NCBI RefSeq assembly: GCF_009769735.1
Contig: NZ_WSRO01000002.1
Location: 5,220,001-5,284,000, forward strand
Origin: Streptomyces sp. BA2
Lineage (GTDB): Bacteria > Actinomycetota > Actinomycetes > Streptomycetales > Streptomycetaceae
DNA: 64,000 nucleotides
Direction of reading: 5' to 3'
Part shown: positions 17,599 to 26,395 of the stretch, piece by piece
Numbering within the stretch: the stretch's first letter is position 1
Layout: every line of letters begins with the position of its first letter
Made by a program: the position numbers and the translations under genes
Notes under the pieces: model-generated
Database searches by the model: none
What the model was told of the DNA's origin: nothing
Seen by the model: the letters and a program-made list of their open reading frames with translations, nothing else

Positions 17599-17636
17599 GG
17601 CCCCATCGTGCACCGCGCCACCGACAACCGGGCGGC

Positions 17637-17659
17637 CGATTGACGACCGGCGTCAATCG
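17637..17659. promoter_or_regulatory. perfect inverted repeat, candidate ArsR-type operator
   Basis: CGATTGACG and CGTCAATCG are exact reverse complements separated by five bases (ACCGG). The site lies 39 bases upstream of the minus-strand ArsR-type start and about 190 bases upstream of the small plus-strand gene. Twofold symmetry and position fit autorepression by the neighbouring winged-helix protein. The assignment of the protein to this site is inference. Confidence 0.6.
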
Positions 17660-17847
17660 ACGCGACGCGGACGTGACGGCGGAGGCAGTCTGTGATGACC
17701 GGGCCGCACTTGGCCCGTGCCGGCCGAACCCCGCGGCAGTGTCGCCGCCGGGCCGGAACCCACCGCGACCACCCCTGCGCCGACCCTGTTTCCCGTCGAC
17801 CCAGTGGTGCCCGAAAAGTACTCTTTGTCTAGAGAGGCGAACCCGTC

Positions 17848-18075
17848 ATGAGCATCACCCAGCAGTACCTCCTCGACAGCTACCGCGCCGCCCAGCACGA
17901 CGAGCGCACCCCGCCCGCCCCCGGTCAGCAGGACTGGCAGGTCATCCGCGAGGTGCGCGACTACGGCCGCTTCCGCGCCGTCGTCTCGGAACGCCCCGCC
18001 CACGGACGGGTCCGTGCCGCCGTCGCCCGGCTCATCCGGGGATCCGCTGTACGAACTCCGCGACCGCATCATTGA
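17848..18075 (+). CDS. small conserved actinobacterial protein of unknown function
   Basis: A 75-residue soluble protein beginning MSITQQYLLDSYRAAQH, with a short Pro-rich turn and a second helix-strand segment (DWQVIREVRDYGRFRAVV). I recall similar short proteins in other Streptomyces. AGAGAGG eight bases upstream of ATG 17848 is a good ribosome site. The last 14 codons (ending GSAVRTPRPHH) run into the 3' end of the convergent aldolase gene, a 44-base tail-to-tail overlap, and look unlike the rest. A frameshift that changed the C-terminus is possible but cannot be shown. Confidence 0.55.
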   Translation: MSITQQYLLDSYRAAQHDERTPPAPGQQDWQVIREVRDYGRFRAVVSERPAHGRVRAAVARLIRGSAVRTPRPHH

Positions 18076-19240
18076 CGTCGTCGGGCGTCCACTCCAGGCC
18101 CGCCTCGGTCACGGTGACCTCCGTGACCGAGAGGCCGGGCGGCCCGTCCGGGTACCAGCGGCCGAACAGCTGCGTCTTGGTCTCCTCGGCCTGCTCAAGC
18201 GCCGCCTCGGTCAGGACTTCGGCGTCGTACGGCAGCCAGACCTGGAACTGGTGGGTGTGCGGCCGCTCCGGGTGCACGCGCGACCACGGCACCCCGGCGG
18301 CCGCGAACCCTTCGCGCAGCGCGTCGGCGACCACGCGCGCGTGGGCGACGAAATCCGGCAGCCGCGGGAGCGTGTTCTTCAGGCCGAGCAGGGCGGCGAC
18401 GGCGGCCGGGAACTGCTGGAAGACCTGGCCGCCGTAGCGGTGCCGCCACGTCCCCGCCTCGTCGACCAGGGTGCGCGGGCCCGCGAGCACCGCGCCGCTC
18501 AGGCCGTCCAAGGACTTGTAGAACGACACGTACACCGTGTCCGCGAGGCCGGCGATCTCCGCGAGGGGGCGGCCGAAGTGCGGTGTGCACTCCCACAGGC
18601 GCGCACCGTCGAAGTGCACGACCGCGTCGCGTTCGCGGGCCGCCTCCACGACCTCTTCGAGCTCCTCCCAGGACGGCAGCACGAAACCGGCGTCCCGGAG
18701 CGGCAGTTCGAGCATCAGCGTCCCGAAGGGCTCTTCGAAGTCCCGTACCTCATCGGCCGTGGGCAGCCGCGGCTCCCGCGTCGGATGCACCGTGCGCAGC
18801 CCGCTCACCGCGGAGAGCGCGCCCCCTTCGTGGACCTCGGGATGGGCGGCCGGATGCAGGGCGACGGTCGCGTTGCCCGTGCGGCCCGCCCAGCAGCGCA
18901 GGGCGACCTGCTGGGCCATCGTGCCGGTCGGGAAGAAGGCGGCCGCCTCCTTGCCGAGCAGTCGCGCGACCTCGTCCTCCAGGCGGGCGACGACTCCGTT
19001 GCCGTAGATGTCGGCGGGCTCGTCCGGGCCCACGACCTCCGAGGCCGCGTCCGCGAGTGCCGAGAGCCGTGCGGTGATCGGGAGATGCCCGGACCAGCGG
19101 TGCAGGATGCGGGTGGCGCCGAGGGCGGCGGTCCGGCGGCGGACGGCGAGCAGGTCCTGCTCGCTCACCTGCTCGCTCGCTTCTTCGCCCACCTGCTCAC
19201 GCGATTCTTCGCCCACCTGTGCTCCGTCGTGTGAAGTCAT
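18032..19240 (-). CDS. threonine aldolase-like PLP-dependent lyase (beta-eliminating lyase family)
   Basis: A 402-residue fold-type I enzyme. The PLP lysine is Lys242 in VSFYKSLDGLSGA, the Asp that contacts the pyridine ring is in HFDGARLWE (209-217), and the cofactor phosphate region is FFPTGTMAQQVAL (102-114). Low-specificity L-threonine aldolases split threonine or allo-threonine to glycine and acetaldehyde; the exact substrate here is not certain. The first 28 residues are an acidic repeat (QVGEESRE/QVGEEASE/QVSE) that precedes the normal start of the fold, and reflects a short tandem DNA repeat. A later start after the repeat is possible. Confidence 0.83.
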   Translation of the reverse strand: MTSHDGAQVGEESREQVGEEASEQVSEQDLLAVRRRTAALGATRILHRWSGHLPITARLSALADAASEVVGPDEPADIYGNGVVARLEDEVARLLGKEAAAFFPTGTMAQQVALRCWAGRTGNATVALHPAAHPEVHEGGALSAVSGLRTVHPTREPRLPTADEVRDFEEPFGTLMLELPLRDAGFVLPSWEELEEVVEAARERDAVVHFDGARLWECTPHFGRPLAEIAGLADTVYVSFYKSLDGLSGAVLAGPRTLVDEAGTWRHRYGGQVFQQFPAAVAALLGLKNTLPRLPDFVAHARVVADALREGFAAAGVPWSRVHPERPHTHQFQVWLPYDAEVLTEAALEQAEETKTQLFGRWYPDGPPGLSVTEVTVTEAGLEWTPDDVNDAVAEFVQRIPG

Positions 19241-19387
19241 CCCCCGAGCATGGCGTGCGGTCGGCCGCCGGTCATACGAATACCCACAGCCTGTGGACAG
19301 CCGAGGACGCGGCGCGGACCAATCGCGTTAGCATGACGAGAAATCGTCCGGTACCCCGAGCGGACTGGAACGGGAAGGCGTCATCGC

Positions 19388-20326
19388 GTGAACGCACCTC
19401 ATCAGCCAGACCCGCGGGACCGCCCCGCGAGGCTCACGGTGGGCGTCGTGGGAGCGGGCCGTGTCGGCCCCGCGCTCGCCGCGGCACTCCAGCTCGCCGG
19501 GCACCGCCCGGTCGCCGCCTCCGGGGTCTCCGACGCGTCCGTACGGCGCGCGGCGGCCCTGCTGCCCGACGTCCCCCTCGTCCCGCCCGCCCAGGTCCTT
19601 GAGCGCGCCGACCTGGTCCTCCTGACCGTGCCGGACGACGCCCTGCCGGGCCTCGTCGAGGGCCTCGTCGAGACCGATGCGGTCCGCCCCGGCCAGCTCC
19701 TGGTGCACACCTCGGGGCGGTACGGCACCAAGGTGCTCGAACCCGCGCTGCGCGCCGGAGCCCTGCCGCTCGCCCTGCACCCCGCCATGACGTTCACCGG
19801 CACCCCCGTCGACGTGCAGCGCCTCGCGGGCTGCTCCTTCGGCGTGACCGCCCCCGAGGAGCTGCGCCTGGCCGCCGAGGCGCTCGTCATCGAGATGGGC
19901 GGCGAGCCCGAGTGGATCGCCGAGGAGTCACGTCCGCTCTACCACGCGGCGCTCGCTCTCGGCGCGAACCACCTGGTCACGCTGGTCGCCGAGTCCATGG
20001 ACCTGCTCCGGGACGCGGGCGTGGCCGCCCCCGACCGGATGCTCGGCCCGCTGCTCGGCGCCGCCCTGGACAACGCCCTGCGCTCCGGCGACGCCGCCCT
20101 CACCGGACCCGTCGCCCGCGGGGACGCGGGCACCGTCGCCGCGCACGTCGCCGAGCTGCGCAAGCACGCCCCGCAGACCGTCGCCGGATATCTGGCGATG
20201 GCCCGCGCGACCGCCGACCGCGCGCTCGCCCACGGACTGCTCAAGCCCGAGCTCGCCGAGGACCTCCTCGGGGTCCTGGCCAACGGCGGGAGCGGGGCCG
20301 GCGACGCGGAGGGAGGAGCCCGATGA
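19388..20326 (+). CDS. Rossmann-fold DUF2520 protein, first gene of the CoA/NAD operon
   Basis: A 312-residue dehydrogenase-like protein. The N-terminal Rossmann domain has [13 protein letters not shown] (18-30), followed by the DUF2520 helical domain with the conserved stretch HPAMTFTG near residue 136. These families resemble ketopantoate reductase and 6-phosphogluconate-type enzymes. It overlaps panC by four bases (ATGA), so it is co-translated with pantothenate synthetase. That makes a reductase step in pantothenate synthesis a reasonable hypothesis, not a proven one. GTG 19388 has GGGAAGG upstream at proper spacing. Confidence 0.85.
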   Translation: MNAPHQPDPRDRPARLTVGVVGAGRVGPALAAALQLAGHRPVAASGVSDASVRRAAALLPDVPLVPPAQVLERADLVLLTVPDDALPGLVEGLVETDAVRPGQLLVHTSGRYGTKVLEPALRAGALPLALHPAMTFTGTPVDVQRLAGCSFGVTAPEELRLAAEALVIEMGGEPEWIAEESRPLYHAALALGANHLVTLVAESMDLLRDAGVAAPDRMLGPLLGAALDNALRSGDAALTGPVARGDAGTVAAHVAELRKHAPQTVAGYLAMARATADRALAHGLLKPELAEDLLGVLANGGSGAGDAEGGAR

Positions 20327-21324
20327 CCAGCCTCGTGCACACCGCCGAACCCCTGCGCACGCGCGTGCGTGGCGGACGCCGAGTCGTCGTCATGACCATG
20401 GGCGCCCTGCACGAGGGGCACGCCACCCTCATCCGCACCGCACGCCGTATCGCGGGCGACGAGGGCGAAGTCGTGGTCACGGTCTTCGTCAACCCCCTCC
20501 AGTTCGGCGCGGGCGAGGACCTCGACCGCTACCCCCGCACCCTGGACGCCGACGTCAAGATCGCCGAACGGGAGGGCGCGGACTTCGTGTTCGCCCCGTC
20601 CGTCGACGAGGTCTATCCGGGCGGCGAACCGCAGGTCCGGATCAGCGCGGGCCCCATGGGCACGCTCCTCGAAGGGGCCACGCGCCCCGGACACTTCGAC
20701 GGCATGCTCACGGTCGTCGCCAAGCTGCTGCACCTCACCCGGCCCGACGTCGCGCTGTACGGCCAGAAGGACGCCCAGCAGCTCGCCCTCATCCGCCGCA
20801 TGGTGCGGGACCTGAACTTCGGCGTCGAGGTGGTCGGCGTACCCACCGTGCGCGAGGAAGACGGCCTGGCGCTCTCCAGCCGCAACCGCTATCTCTCCCC
20901 GGCCGAGCGGCGCACCGCGCTCGCGCTCTCCCAGGCCCTCTTCGCGGGCCGCGACCGGCACGCCGCGCAGGAGGCCCTCCACGCGCGGGCGGCGCTCGCC
21001 CCCGTCACGCACGCGCGCGCCGACGCCCTGAACGCCCTGGGGGAGTCCCGCGCCGCCGCCGACACTCACGCGGTCGCCCAGTCCGTCACGCCGTCCGTGC
21101 CCGGCGGCCCCGCGGCCGTCCGCGCCGCCGCCCGGCAGGTCCTGGACGAGGCGGCACGCCTCCAACCCCCGCTGAAGCTGGACTACCTGGCGCTGGTCGA
21201 CCCGGCCGACTTCACGGACGTACAGCCCGGCCACACCGGTGAGGCGGTCCTCGCCGTGGCGGCCAAGGTCGGCGCGACCCGGCTGATCGACAACATCCCG
21301 CTCACGTTCGGAGCCACCGCATGA
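20323..21324 (+). CDS. panC: pantothenate synthetase (pantoate-beta-alanine ligase)
   Basis: A 333-residue adenylating ligase that joins pantoate and beta-alanine. It has the HIGH-like motif [12 protein letters not shown] (25-36), the GQKDAQQL motif near residue 146 and the KMSKS-like LSSRNRYLS (about 185-193). It is longer than E. coli PanC (283) because of an Ala/His-rich insertion near residues 205-260 ([20 protein letters not shown] and following), seen in other actinobacterial homologues. Both flanking junctions are ATGA overlaps. The protein should be active. Confidence 0.94.
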   Translation: MTSLVHTAEPLRTRVRGGRRVVVMTMGALHEGHATLIRTARRIAGDEGEVVVTVFVNPLQFGAGEDLDRYPRTLDADVKIAEREGADFVFAPSVDEVYPGGEPQVRISAGPMGTLLEGATRPGHFDGMLTVVAKLLHLTRPDVALYGQKDAQQLALIRRMVRDLNFGVEVVGVPTVREEDGLALSSRNRYLSPAERRTALALSQALFAGRDRHAAQEALHARAALAPVTHARADALNALGESRAAADTHAVAQSVTPSVPGGPAAVRAAARQVLDEAARLQPPLKLDYLALVDPADFTDVQPGHTGEAVLAVAAKVGATRLIDNIPLTFGATA

Positions 21325-23033
21325 GTGCCACCGGAATACGGCTGCACGCCCCCGCGCCCGGCTGGTCCCTGGAAGCCGACATCGTCGTCGTCGGCTCCGG
21401 AGTGGCCGGACTGACCACGGCGCTGCGCTGCTCGGCCGCGGGCCTGAAGACCGTCGTGGTCACCAAGGCCCGCCTGGACGACGGCTCCACGCGCTGGGCC
21501 CAGGGCGGCATCGCCGCGGCACTCGGCGAGGGCGACACCCCCGAGCAGCACCTGGACGACACCCTCGTGGCGGGCGCGGGCCTGTGCGACGAGGAGGCCG
21601 TGCGCACCCTGGTCACCGAGGGCCCCGATGCCGTACGCCGCCTCATCGAGACCGGCGCCCACTTCGACACGGGCCCCGAAGGTGCCATCGAGCTGACCCG
21701 CGAGGGCGGCCACCACCGCCGCCGCATCGCCCACGCGGGCGGCGACGCGACCGGCGCCGAGATCTCCCGCGCCCTGGTCGAGGCGGTGCGCGCGCAGTCC
21801 ATACCGGCCGTGGAGAACGCCCTCGTACTGGACCTCCTGACCGACGGCGACGGCCGCACGGCCGGTGTCTCCCTGCACGTCATGGGAGAGGGCCAGCACG
21901 ACGGCGTGGGCGCGGTCCACGCCCCCGCGGTCGTCCTCGCCACCGGCGGCATGGGCCAGGTCTTCTCGGCGACCACGAACCCGTCCGTGTCGACGGGCGA
22001 CGGCGTCGCGCTCGCCCTGCGCGCGGGCGCCGAGGTGAGCGACCTGGAGTTCGTGCAGTTCCACCCCACCGTGCTCTTCCTGGGCGCCGACGCGGAGGGC
22101 CAGCAGCCTCTGGTCTCCGAGGCGGTGCGCGGGGAGGGAGCCCACCTCGTGGACGCGGACGGCGTGCGCTTCATGGCCGGGCAGCACGAGCTCGCTGAGC
22201 TCGCGCCCCGGGACATCGTCGCCAAGGGCATCACGCGGCGCATGCAGGAAAAGGGCACCGAGCACATGTATCTGGACGCCCGGCACTTCGGCGCCCAGAT
22301 GTGGGAGAACCGCTTCCCGACGATCCTCGCCGCCTGCCGCGCCCACGGCATCGACCCGGTGACCGAGCCCATCCCCGTCGCCCCGGCCGCGCACTACGCC
22401 TCGGGCGGCGTCCGCACCGACGCGCACGGCCGCACCACGGTCCCGGGCCTGTACGCCTGCGGCGAGGTCGCCTGCACCGGCGTGCACGGAGCGAACCGCC
22501 TCGCCTCCAACTCCCTTCTGGAAGGCCTGGTCTACGCCGAGCGCATCGCCGCGGACATCGCGGCACAGCACGCGGGAAACACCCTCCACGCGCGCGTGCC
22601 GGCACCCGTCGCGCATCCGGAGACACCGCCCCACCCCCTCCTGCCCCCCGAGGCCCGCTTCGCCATCCAGCGCGTGATGACCGACGGCGCCGGAGTGCTC
22701 AGGTCGGCCGACTCCCTCTCCGAGGCCGCGGCCCGGCTCGCCCGCATCCACGCCGAGGCCGCGGGCGCGCTCGCCGAGGACGGCAAGACCGCCGAGCCGG
22801 GCGTCGACACCTGGGAGACCACCAACCTCCTGTGCGTCGCCCGAGTCCTGGTGGCCGCCGCCCAGCGCCGCGAGGAGACCCGCGGCTGCCACTGGCGCGA
22901 GGACCGCCCCGACCGCGACGACGAGACCTGGCGGCGCCACATCGTCGTACGCCTCAACGCGGACCGGACCCTGGCCGTACACACGACCGACACCGCAGAC
23001 TTCCCTCCGACGACGAGCCTTCAGGAGAAGTGA
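21321..23033 (+). CDS. nadB: L-aspartate oxidase
   Basis: A 570-residue flavoprotein of the succinate dehydrogenase/fumarate reductase family. FAD binding is seen at [13 protein letters not shown] (21-33), the family motifs [12 protein letters not shown] (near 54) and FHPTVLF near 250, and [20 protein letters not shown] (about 390-409). It oxidises aspartate to iminoaspartate for NAD synthesis, normally followed by NadA; nadA is not in this window. It overlaps panC (ATGA) and precedes nadC by two bases. The C-terminal arm ([18 protein letters not shown] region) is normal. Confidence 0.94.
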   Translation: MSATGIRLHAPAPGWSLEADIVVVGSGVAGLTTALRCSAAGLKTVVVTKARLDDGSTRWAQGGIAAALGEGDTPEQHLDDTLVAGAGLCDEEAVRTLVTEGPDAVRRLIETGAHFDTGPEGAIELTREGGHHRRRIAHAGGDATGAEISRALVEAVRAQSIPAVENALVLDLLTDGDGRTAGVSLHVMGEGQHDGVGAVHAPAVVLATGGMGQVFSATTNPSVSTGDGVALALRAGAEVSDLEFVQFHPTVLFLGADAEGQQPLVSEAVRGEGAHLVDADGVRFMAGQHELAELAPRDIVAKGITRRMQEKGTEHMYLDARHFGAQMWENRFPTILAACRAHGIDPVTEPIPVAPAAHYASGGVRTDAHGRTTVPGLYACGEVACTGVHGANRLASNSLLEGLVYAERIAADIAAQHAGNTLHARVPAPVAHPETPPHPLLPPEARFAIQRVMTDGAGVLRSADSLSEAAARLARIHAEAAGALAEDGKTAEPGVDTWETTNLLCVARVLVAAAQRREETRGCHWREDRPDRDDETWRRHIVVRLNADRTLAVHTTDTADFPPTTSLQEK

Positions 23034-23035
23034 CC

Positions 23036-24019
23036 GTGAGCACCCCCGACGACCTCCCTCTCGCCCCCACAGGCGGCGGCTGCGGCGATGCCTGCGGCTG
23101 CGGCTCAGACGACGCGTACGACCCCCTGGAGTGCGGTCTCGACCCCGCCCTCGCGCAGCTCCTGACCGAGGCGGGGCTCGACCCCGTGCAGGTCGAGGAC
23201 ATCGCGCACATGGCGATCGAGGAGGACCTGGACGGCGGCGTGGACGTCACCTCGGTCGCCACGATCCCCGAAGAGGCCGTGGCCACCGGCGACTTCACCG
23301 CGCGCGAGGCCGGCACCGTCGCGGGCCTGCGCATCGCCGAAGCCGTCATCTCCCTCGTCTGCACGGACACCTTCGAGGTCGAGCGGCACGTCGAGGACGG
23401 CGAGCAGGTGGAGGCGGGCGACAGGCTGCTCAGCGTCACCACCCGCACCCGCGACCTGCTCACCGCCGAGCGCAGCGCGCTCAACCTCCTGTGCCGCCTC
23501 TCCGGCGTGGCGACGGCCACGCGCGCGTGGGCGGACGCACTGGAGGGCACGAACGCCAAGGTCCGCGACACCCGCAAGACGACGGCCGGGCTCCGCGCCC
23601 TGGAGAAGTACGCGGTGCGCATGGGCGGCGGCGTGAACCACCGCATGTCGCTCTCCGACGCGGCCCTGGTGAAGGACAACCACGTGGTGGCCGCCGGAGG
23701 CGTGGAGCAGGCCTTCAAGGCCGTGCGCGAGGCCTTCCCCGACCTTGCCGTGGAGGTCGAGGTCGACACCCTCCACCAGCTGCGCGAGGTCGTGGACGCG
23801 GGCGCCGACCTGATCCTCCTGGACAACTTCACGCCGGGCGAGACCGAGGAGGCCGTGGCCATCGTGCACGGCCGCGCGATCCTGGAGTCCTCGGGCCGCC
23901 TCACCCTGGAGAACGCCGGTGCGTACGCGCGCACGGGCGTGGACTTCCTCGCGGTGGGTTCCCTCACCCACTCCTCGCCGATCCTGGACATCGGCCTCGA
24001 CCTGCGCGCGGCGGAGTGA
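23036..24019 (+). CDS. nadC: nicotinate-nucleotide pyrophosphorylase (quinolinate phosphoribosyltransferase)
   Basis: A 327-residue enzyme converting quinolinate and PRPP to nicotinate mononucleotide. Conserved segments include DVTSVATIPEE, ERSALNLLCRLSGVAT, RDTRKTTAGLRALEKYAV and VKDNHVVAAGGV. An N-terminal extension of about 30 residues holds a cysteine cluster CGDACGCG (Cys16, Cys20, Cys22) not found in the E. coli enzyme and of unknown use. GTG 23036 is favoured: AGGAG lies eight bases upstream. Another GTG at 23030 would overlap nadB but leave no room for a Shine-Dalgarno. Confidence 0.93.
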   Translation: MSTPDDLPLAPTGGGCGDACGCGSDDAYDPLECGLDPALAQLLTEAGLDPVQVEDIAHMAIEEDLDGGVDVTSVATIPEEAVATGDFTAREAGTVAGLRIAEAVISLVCTDTFEVERHVEDGEQVEAGDRLLSVTTRTRDLLTAERSALNLLCRLSGVATATRAWADALEGTNAKVRDTRKTTAGLRALEKYAVRMGGGVNHRMSLSDAALVKDNHVVAAGGVEQAFKAVREAFPDLAVEVEVDTLHQLREVVDAGADLILLDNFTPGETEEAVAIVHGRAILESSGRLTLENAGAYARTGVDFLAVGSLTHSSPILDIGLDLRAAE

Positions 24020-24026
24020 CGACGAC

Positions 24027-24833
24027 ATGCTGCTGACCATCGACGTCGGAAACACGCACACCGTCCTCGGCCTCTTCGACGGCGAGGAGATCGTCGAGCA
24101 CTGGCGCATCTCCACCGACGCACGCCGCACAGCCGACGAACTCGCCGTGCTCCTCAACGGGTTGATGGGCATGCACCCCCTGCTCGGCGACGAGCTGGGC
24201 GACGGCATCGACGGCATCGCCATCTGCTCGACGGTCCCCTCCGTCCTGCACGAGCTGCGCGAGGTCACCAGGCGGTACTACGGAGACGTGCCCGCCGTCC
24301 TCGTGGAGCCCGGCATCAAGACCGGTGTGCCGATCCTCATGGACAACCCCAAGGAGGTCGGCGCCGACCGCATCATCAACGCGGTCGCGGCCGTCGAGCT
24401 CTACGGAGGCCCCGCCATCGTCGTCGACTTCGGTACGGCGACGACGTTCGACGCGGTCTCCGCGCGCGGCGAGTACACCGGAGGCGTCATCGCCCCCGGC
24501 ATCGAGATCTCCGTAGAGGCCCTCGGCGTTCGGGGCGCCCAGCTCCGCAAGATCGAGCTGGCCCGGCCGCGCAGCGTCATCGGCAAGAACACCGTGGAGG
24601 CCATGCAGTCGGGCATCCTGTACGGCTTCGCGGGCCAGGTCGACGGCGTCGTACAGCGCATGGCCCGCGAGCTCGCGGGCCAGGGCGGCGACCCCGACGA
24701 CGTGACGGTCATCGCGACCGGCGGCCTCGCGCCCATGGTGCTCGGCGAGGCCACGGTCATCGACGAGCACGAGCCGTGGCTGACCCTCATCGGCCTGCGC
24801 CTGGTCTACGAGCGGAACGTCTCCCGGATTTGA
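24027..24833 (+). CDS. coaX: type III pantothenate kinase
   Basis: A 268-residue member of the ASKHA kinase family. DVGNTHTVLGLFDG (6-19), the phosphate-2 region with VVDFGTATTFDAVS, and the GADRIINAVAA substrate segment are all intact. It phosphorylates pantothenate in CoA synthesis, and it is the last gene of the run that also holds panC, so two CoA steps are co-encoded. The gap from nadC is seven bases. Type III enzymes are usually insensitive to CoA feedback and need a monovalent cation. Confidence 0.95.
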   Translation: MLLTIDVGNTHTVLGLFDGEEIVEHWRISTDARRTADELAVLLNGLMGMHPLLGDELGDGIDGIAICSTVPSVLHELREVTRRYYGDVPAVLVEPGIKTGVPILMDNPKEVGADRIINAVAAVELYGGPAIVVDFGTATTFDAVSARGEYTGGVIAPGIEISVEALGVRGAQLRKIELARPRSVIGKNTVEAMQSGILYGFAGQVDGVVQRMARELAGQGGDPDDVTVIATGGLAPMVLGEATVIDEHEPWLTLIGLRLVYERNVSRI

Positions 24834-24853
24834 GCGCCCCGGCGGCCACGGCG

Positions 24854-24895
24854 GTCGGCTCGTAACCGTCGGCTCATAACCGGCGGCTCATAAGC
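24854..24895. repeat. three tandem 14-bp imperfect repeats downstream of coaX
   Basis: Units are GTCGGCTCGTAACC, GTCGGCTCATAACC and GGCGGCTCATAAGC, head to tail. They lie in the non-coding stretch between coaX and the LAXTG-type gene and resemble no operator I recognise. The two mismatch-bearing units suggest replication slippage, possibly used as a spacer. Confidence 0.6.
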
Positions 24896-24970
24896 GGGGC
24901 TTGCGCACACAACCCTGCGCCCCATACAAGAGTCTGCGCAGGGACGGGACTTGAGAAGGTTCGAGCGGGC

Positions 24971-25345
24971 GTGGAGCAAATGGGGCGTAGGAGAAGACTG
25001 GCCGCGGCAGTGGCGGCCGGGGTGTTGGCCGGCCTCGCCGGTCCCGCCGCGACGGCGAGTGCGGCCACGGGGCCCGGCGGCGGCCATGCCGTGCACGCCG
25101 TGAGCCTCCCGGCCGCGACGCCCTCTCCGTCCACCACCTCGACCACGTCTCCCACCTCAAGTACGCCCCCCACCTCAAGTACGCCCCCCACCTCCACCAC
25201 CTCACCGGACAGGGAAGAGCGCGACCCCGACGACTCCCTGGCCGACACCGGCGCAGGCGTGCTCCCCTGGATCGCCGCCGCGGCGGCCGGTGCCCTCGGA
25301 GTCGGCGCGGTCGTCTTCGCGATGATCCGACGCCGCTCGGAGTAA
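24971..25345 (+). CDS. small cell-surface protein with class E sortase-type LAXTG anchor
   Basis: A 124-residue protein: basic leader plus hydrophobic signal (about residues 6-32), a Ser/Thr/Pro-rich stalk with a repeated PTSSTPP unit, then LADTG (90-94), a hydrophobic segment (98-118) and a basic tail RRRSE. This is the full arrangement of a sortase substrate, and LAXTG is the motif used by class E sortases of Streptomyces. With only about 55 residues of stalk and no globular domain it would be a very small wall-linked protein. GTG 24971 is used here; ATG 24980 is almost as good. No sortase gene is in the window. Confidence 0.75.
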   Translation: MEQMGRRRRLAAAVAAGVLAGLAGPAATASAATGPGGGHAVHAVSLPAATPSPSTTSTTSPTSSTPPTSSTPPTSTTSPDREERDPDDSLADTGAGVLPWIAAAAAGALGVGAVVFAMIRRRSE

Positions 25346-25404
25346 AGCCACGCCACATATTGGCGTTAAGCGGATTTTGTCCAGTTTGCACGTATCGTCT
25401 GTCC

Positions 25405-26055
25405 ATGCCCACGCCATACGGATCTCGCGGCGGCATGGCCTTCGGTGCGGAGGAACTGCGTGTGCTCCGCCGCGCTCTGGCCCTCGCCCTGCATCCAAGC
25501 CCCGTCTCCGACGAGGACGTCCAGGAATGCCTACGCCTCGCCGAGGCCGTCGACGAAGCGGTGAGCGAGGGCGCCAGGCTCCGCGCCTTCCTGCTGGCCG
25601 ACCTCGCCCGCTACCGGGCGGCCCTGCCCGGCACCGCAGCCGGCTACCTCGCGCTCCTGGAGGACGTCCTCGCCTCCGGCTACCAGCCGGGCGCCGACGA
25701 TCTCGCCGCGCTGCGCGCCCTGCGCGGCAACCCGGTCGCCGCCGCCCTCCTCGCCCGCTGCCGGACCGTCGCCGAACAGGCCGTACGCGCCCGCCTCGCG
25801 GGCCGGTCCCATACGGACCGTGCGGCCGTCCCGGCGCCCCGCCCCCTCGTCCCTGCGTCGCGCACACGCCTGCTCGCCCTTCCCGGCGGCCGGAGCGGGG
25901 CGGACGACCGGGCGGCGCCCAAGCCCAAGACGCCGAACTCCCCTCCGGCGAAACCGGCCACTCCGGAGCCGCCACGCCCCGTGCCGACCCCGGCCGAGGT
26001 CTTCCCTCCCAAGCGCCGCCCGGCGGACCCGCCGCACCAGCTCGCCGCGGGCTAG
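25405..26055 (+). CDS. conserved Streptomyces hypothetical protein
   Basis: A 216-residue soluble protein. The first 130 residues form helices with a repeated Leu/Ala pattern (ELRVLRRALALALHPSPVSDEDVQECLRLAEAVDEAV region, cited by key features), then the C-terminal 80 residues are Pro-rich and probably disordered (PAKPATPEPPRPVPTPAEVF). I do not recognise a catalytic domain. ATG 25405 follows TATCGT and six bases, a pattern seen at leaderless starts, and has no Shine-Dalgarno. An in-frame ATG 15 codons upstream is possible. It precedes the 56-residue membrane protein by 14 bases. Confidence 0.65.
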   Translation: MPTPYGSRGGMAFGAEELRVLRRALALALHPSPVSDEDVQECLRLAEAVDEAVSEGARLRAFLLADLARYRAALPGTAAGYLALLEDVLASGYQPGADDLAALRALRGNPVAAALLARCRTVAEQAVRARLAGRSHTDRAAVPAPRPLVPASRTRLLALPGGRSGADDRAAPKPKTPNSPPAKPATPEPPRPVPTPAEVFPPKRRPADPPHQLAAG

Positions 26056-26069
26056 CTACTCTGGGGGGC

Positions 26070-26240
26070 ATGGAATACGTCTCCGCGCTCCTGCCCCCCG
26101 TAGTGATGGCCGTGTTCTTCGGCGGTCTCATCGTGACGATCGTGAAGACCCAGGGCGGCGCCAACAAGGCCAAGGAGGACGCGGCCGTCGACGCCGTGAT
26201 CTCCCGCGCCGAAGGCGCCCGGCAGACCCCCAAGGCCTGA
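26070..26240 (+). CDS. 56-residue single-pass membrane protein
   Basis: MEYVSALLPPVVMAVFFGGL begins with a hydrophobic helix (about residues 5-25) followed by a short charged helix ending in RQTPKA. GGGGGG lies directly upstream of ATG 26070. Proteins of this size and pattern are common in Streptomyces, where small membrane proteins often have unknown partners. It sits right after the preceding hypothetical gene with a 14-base gap and before a strong terminator, so the two probably form a transcript. Confidence 0.7.
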   Translation: MEYVSALLPPVVMAVFFGGLIVTIVKTQGGANKAKEDAAVDAVISRAEGARQTPKA

Positions 26241-26287
26241 CACCCAAGGTCTGACCCCAAGGCCTGACACCCCACCCAGGACCGACT

Positions 26288-26328
26288 GGCGTGCGACTCG
26301 CTCACATTCCGAGTCGTACGCCCTTTTT
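26288..26328. terminator. intrinsic terminator
   Basis: GGCGTGCGACTCG (26288-26300) pairs with CGAGTCGTACGCC (26310-26322) around a nine-base loop, with a single G-T pair, and is followed by CTTTTT. This is a strong plus-strand intrinsic terminator, ending the transcript of the small hypothetical genes before the BlaI-type gene. The tandem CAAGG(C/T)CTGAC repeats just before it (26231-26271) are the 3' side of the preceding gene. Confidence 0.75.
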
Positions 26329-26367
26329 GTTAGGGAAATGGCACCTACGCCACGTCCGTCACGTCAT

Positions 26368-26385
26368 TAGTGACATCTCCCACTA
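26368..26385. promoter_or_regulatory. inverted repeat, candidate BlaI-type operator
   Basis: TAGTG (26368-26372) and CACTA (26381-26385) are reverse complements with an eight-base centre. The site covers TATTGT (26384-26389), a -10-like hexamer six bases before the BlaI-type GTG. Repression of its own promoter by the downstream regulator is the simplest reading. The arms are short, so chance occurrence cannot be excluded. Confidence 0.45.
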
Positions 26386-26395
26386 TTGTTCTGGT

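Noticed and set aside
17653..18072. Minus-strand frame opposite the 75-residue small gene
   Set aside because: It has no recognisable protein features and lies opposite a gene with a good ribosome site.
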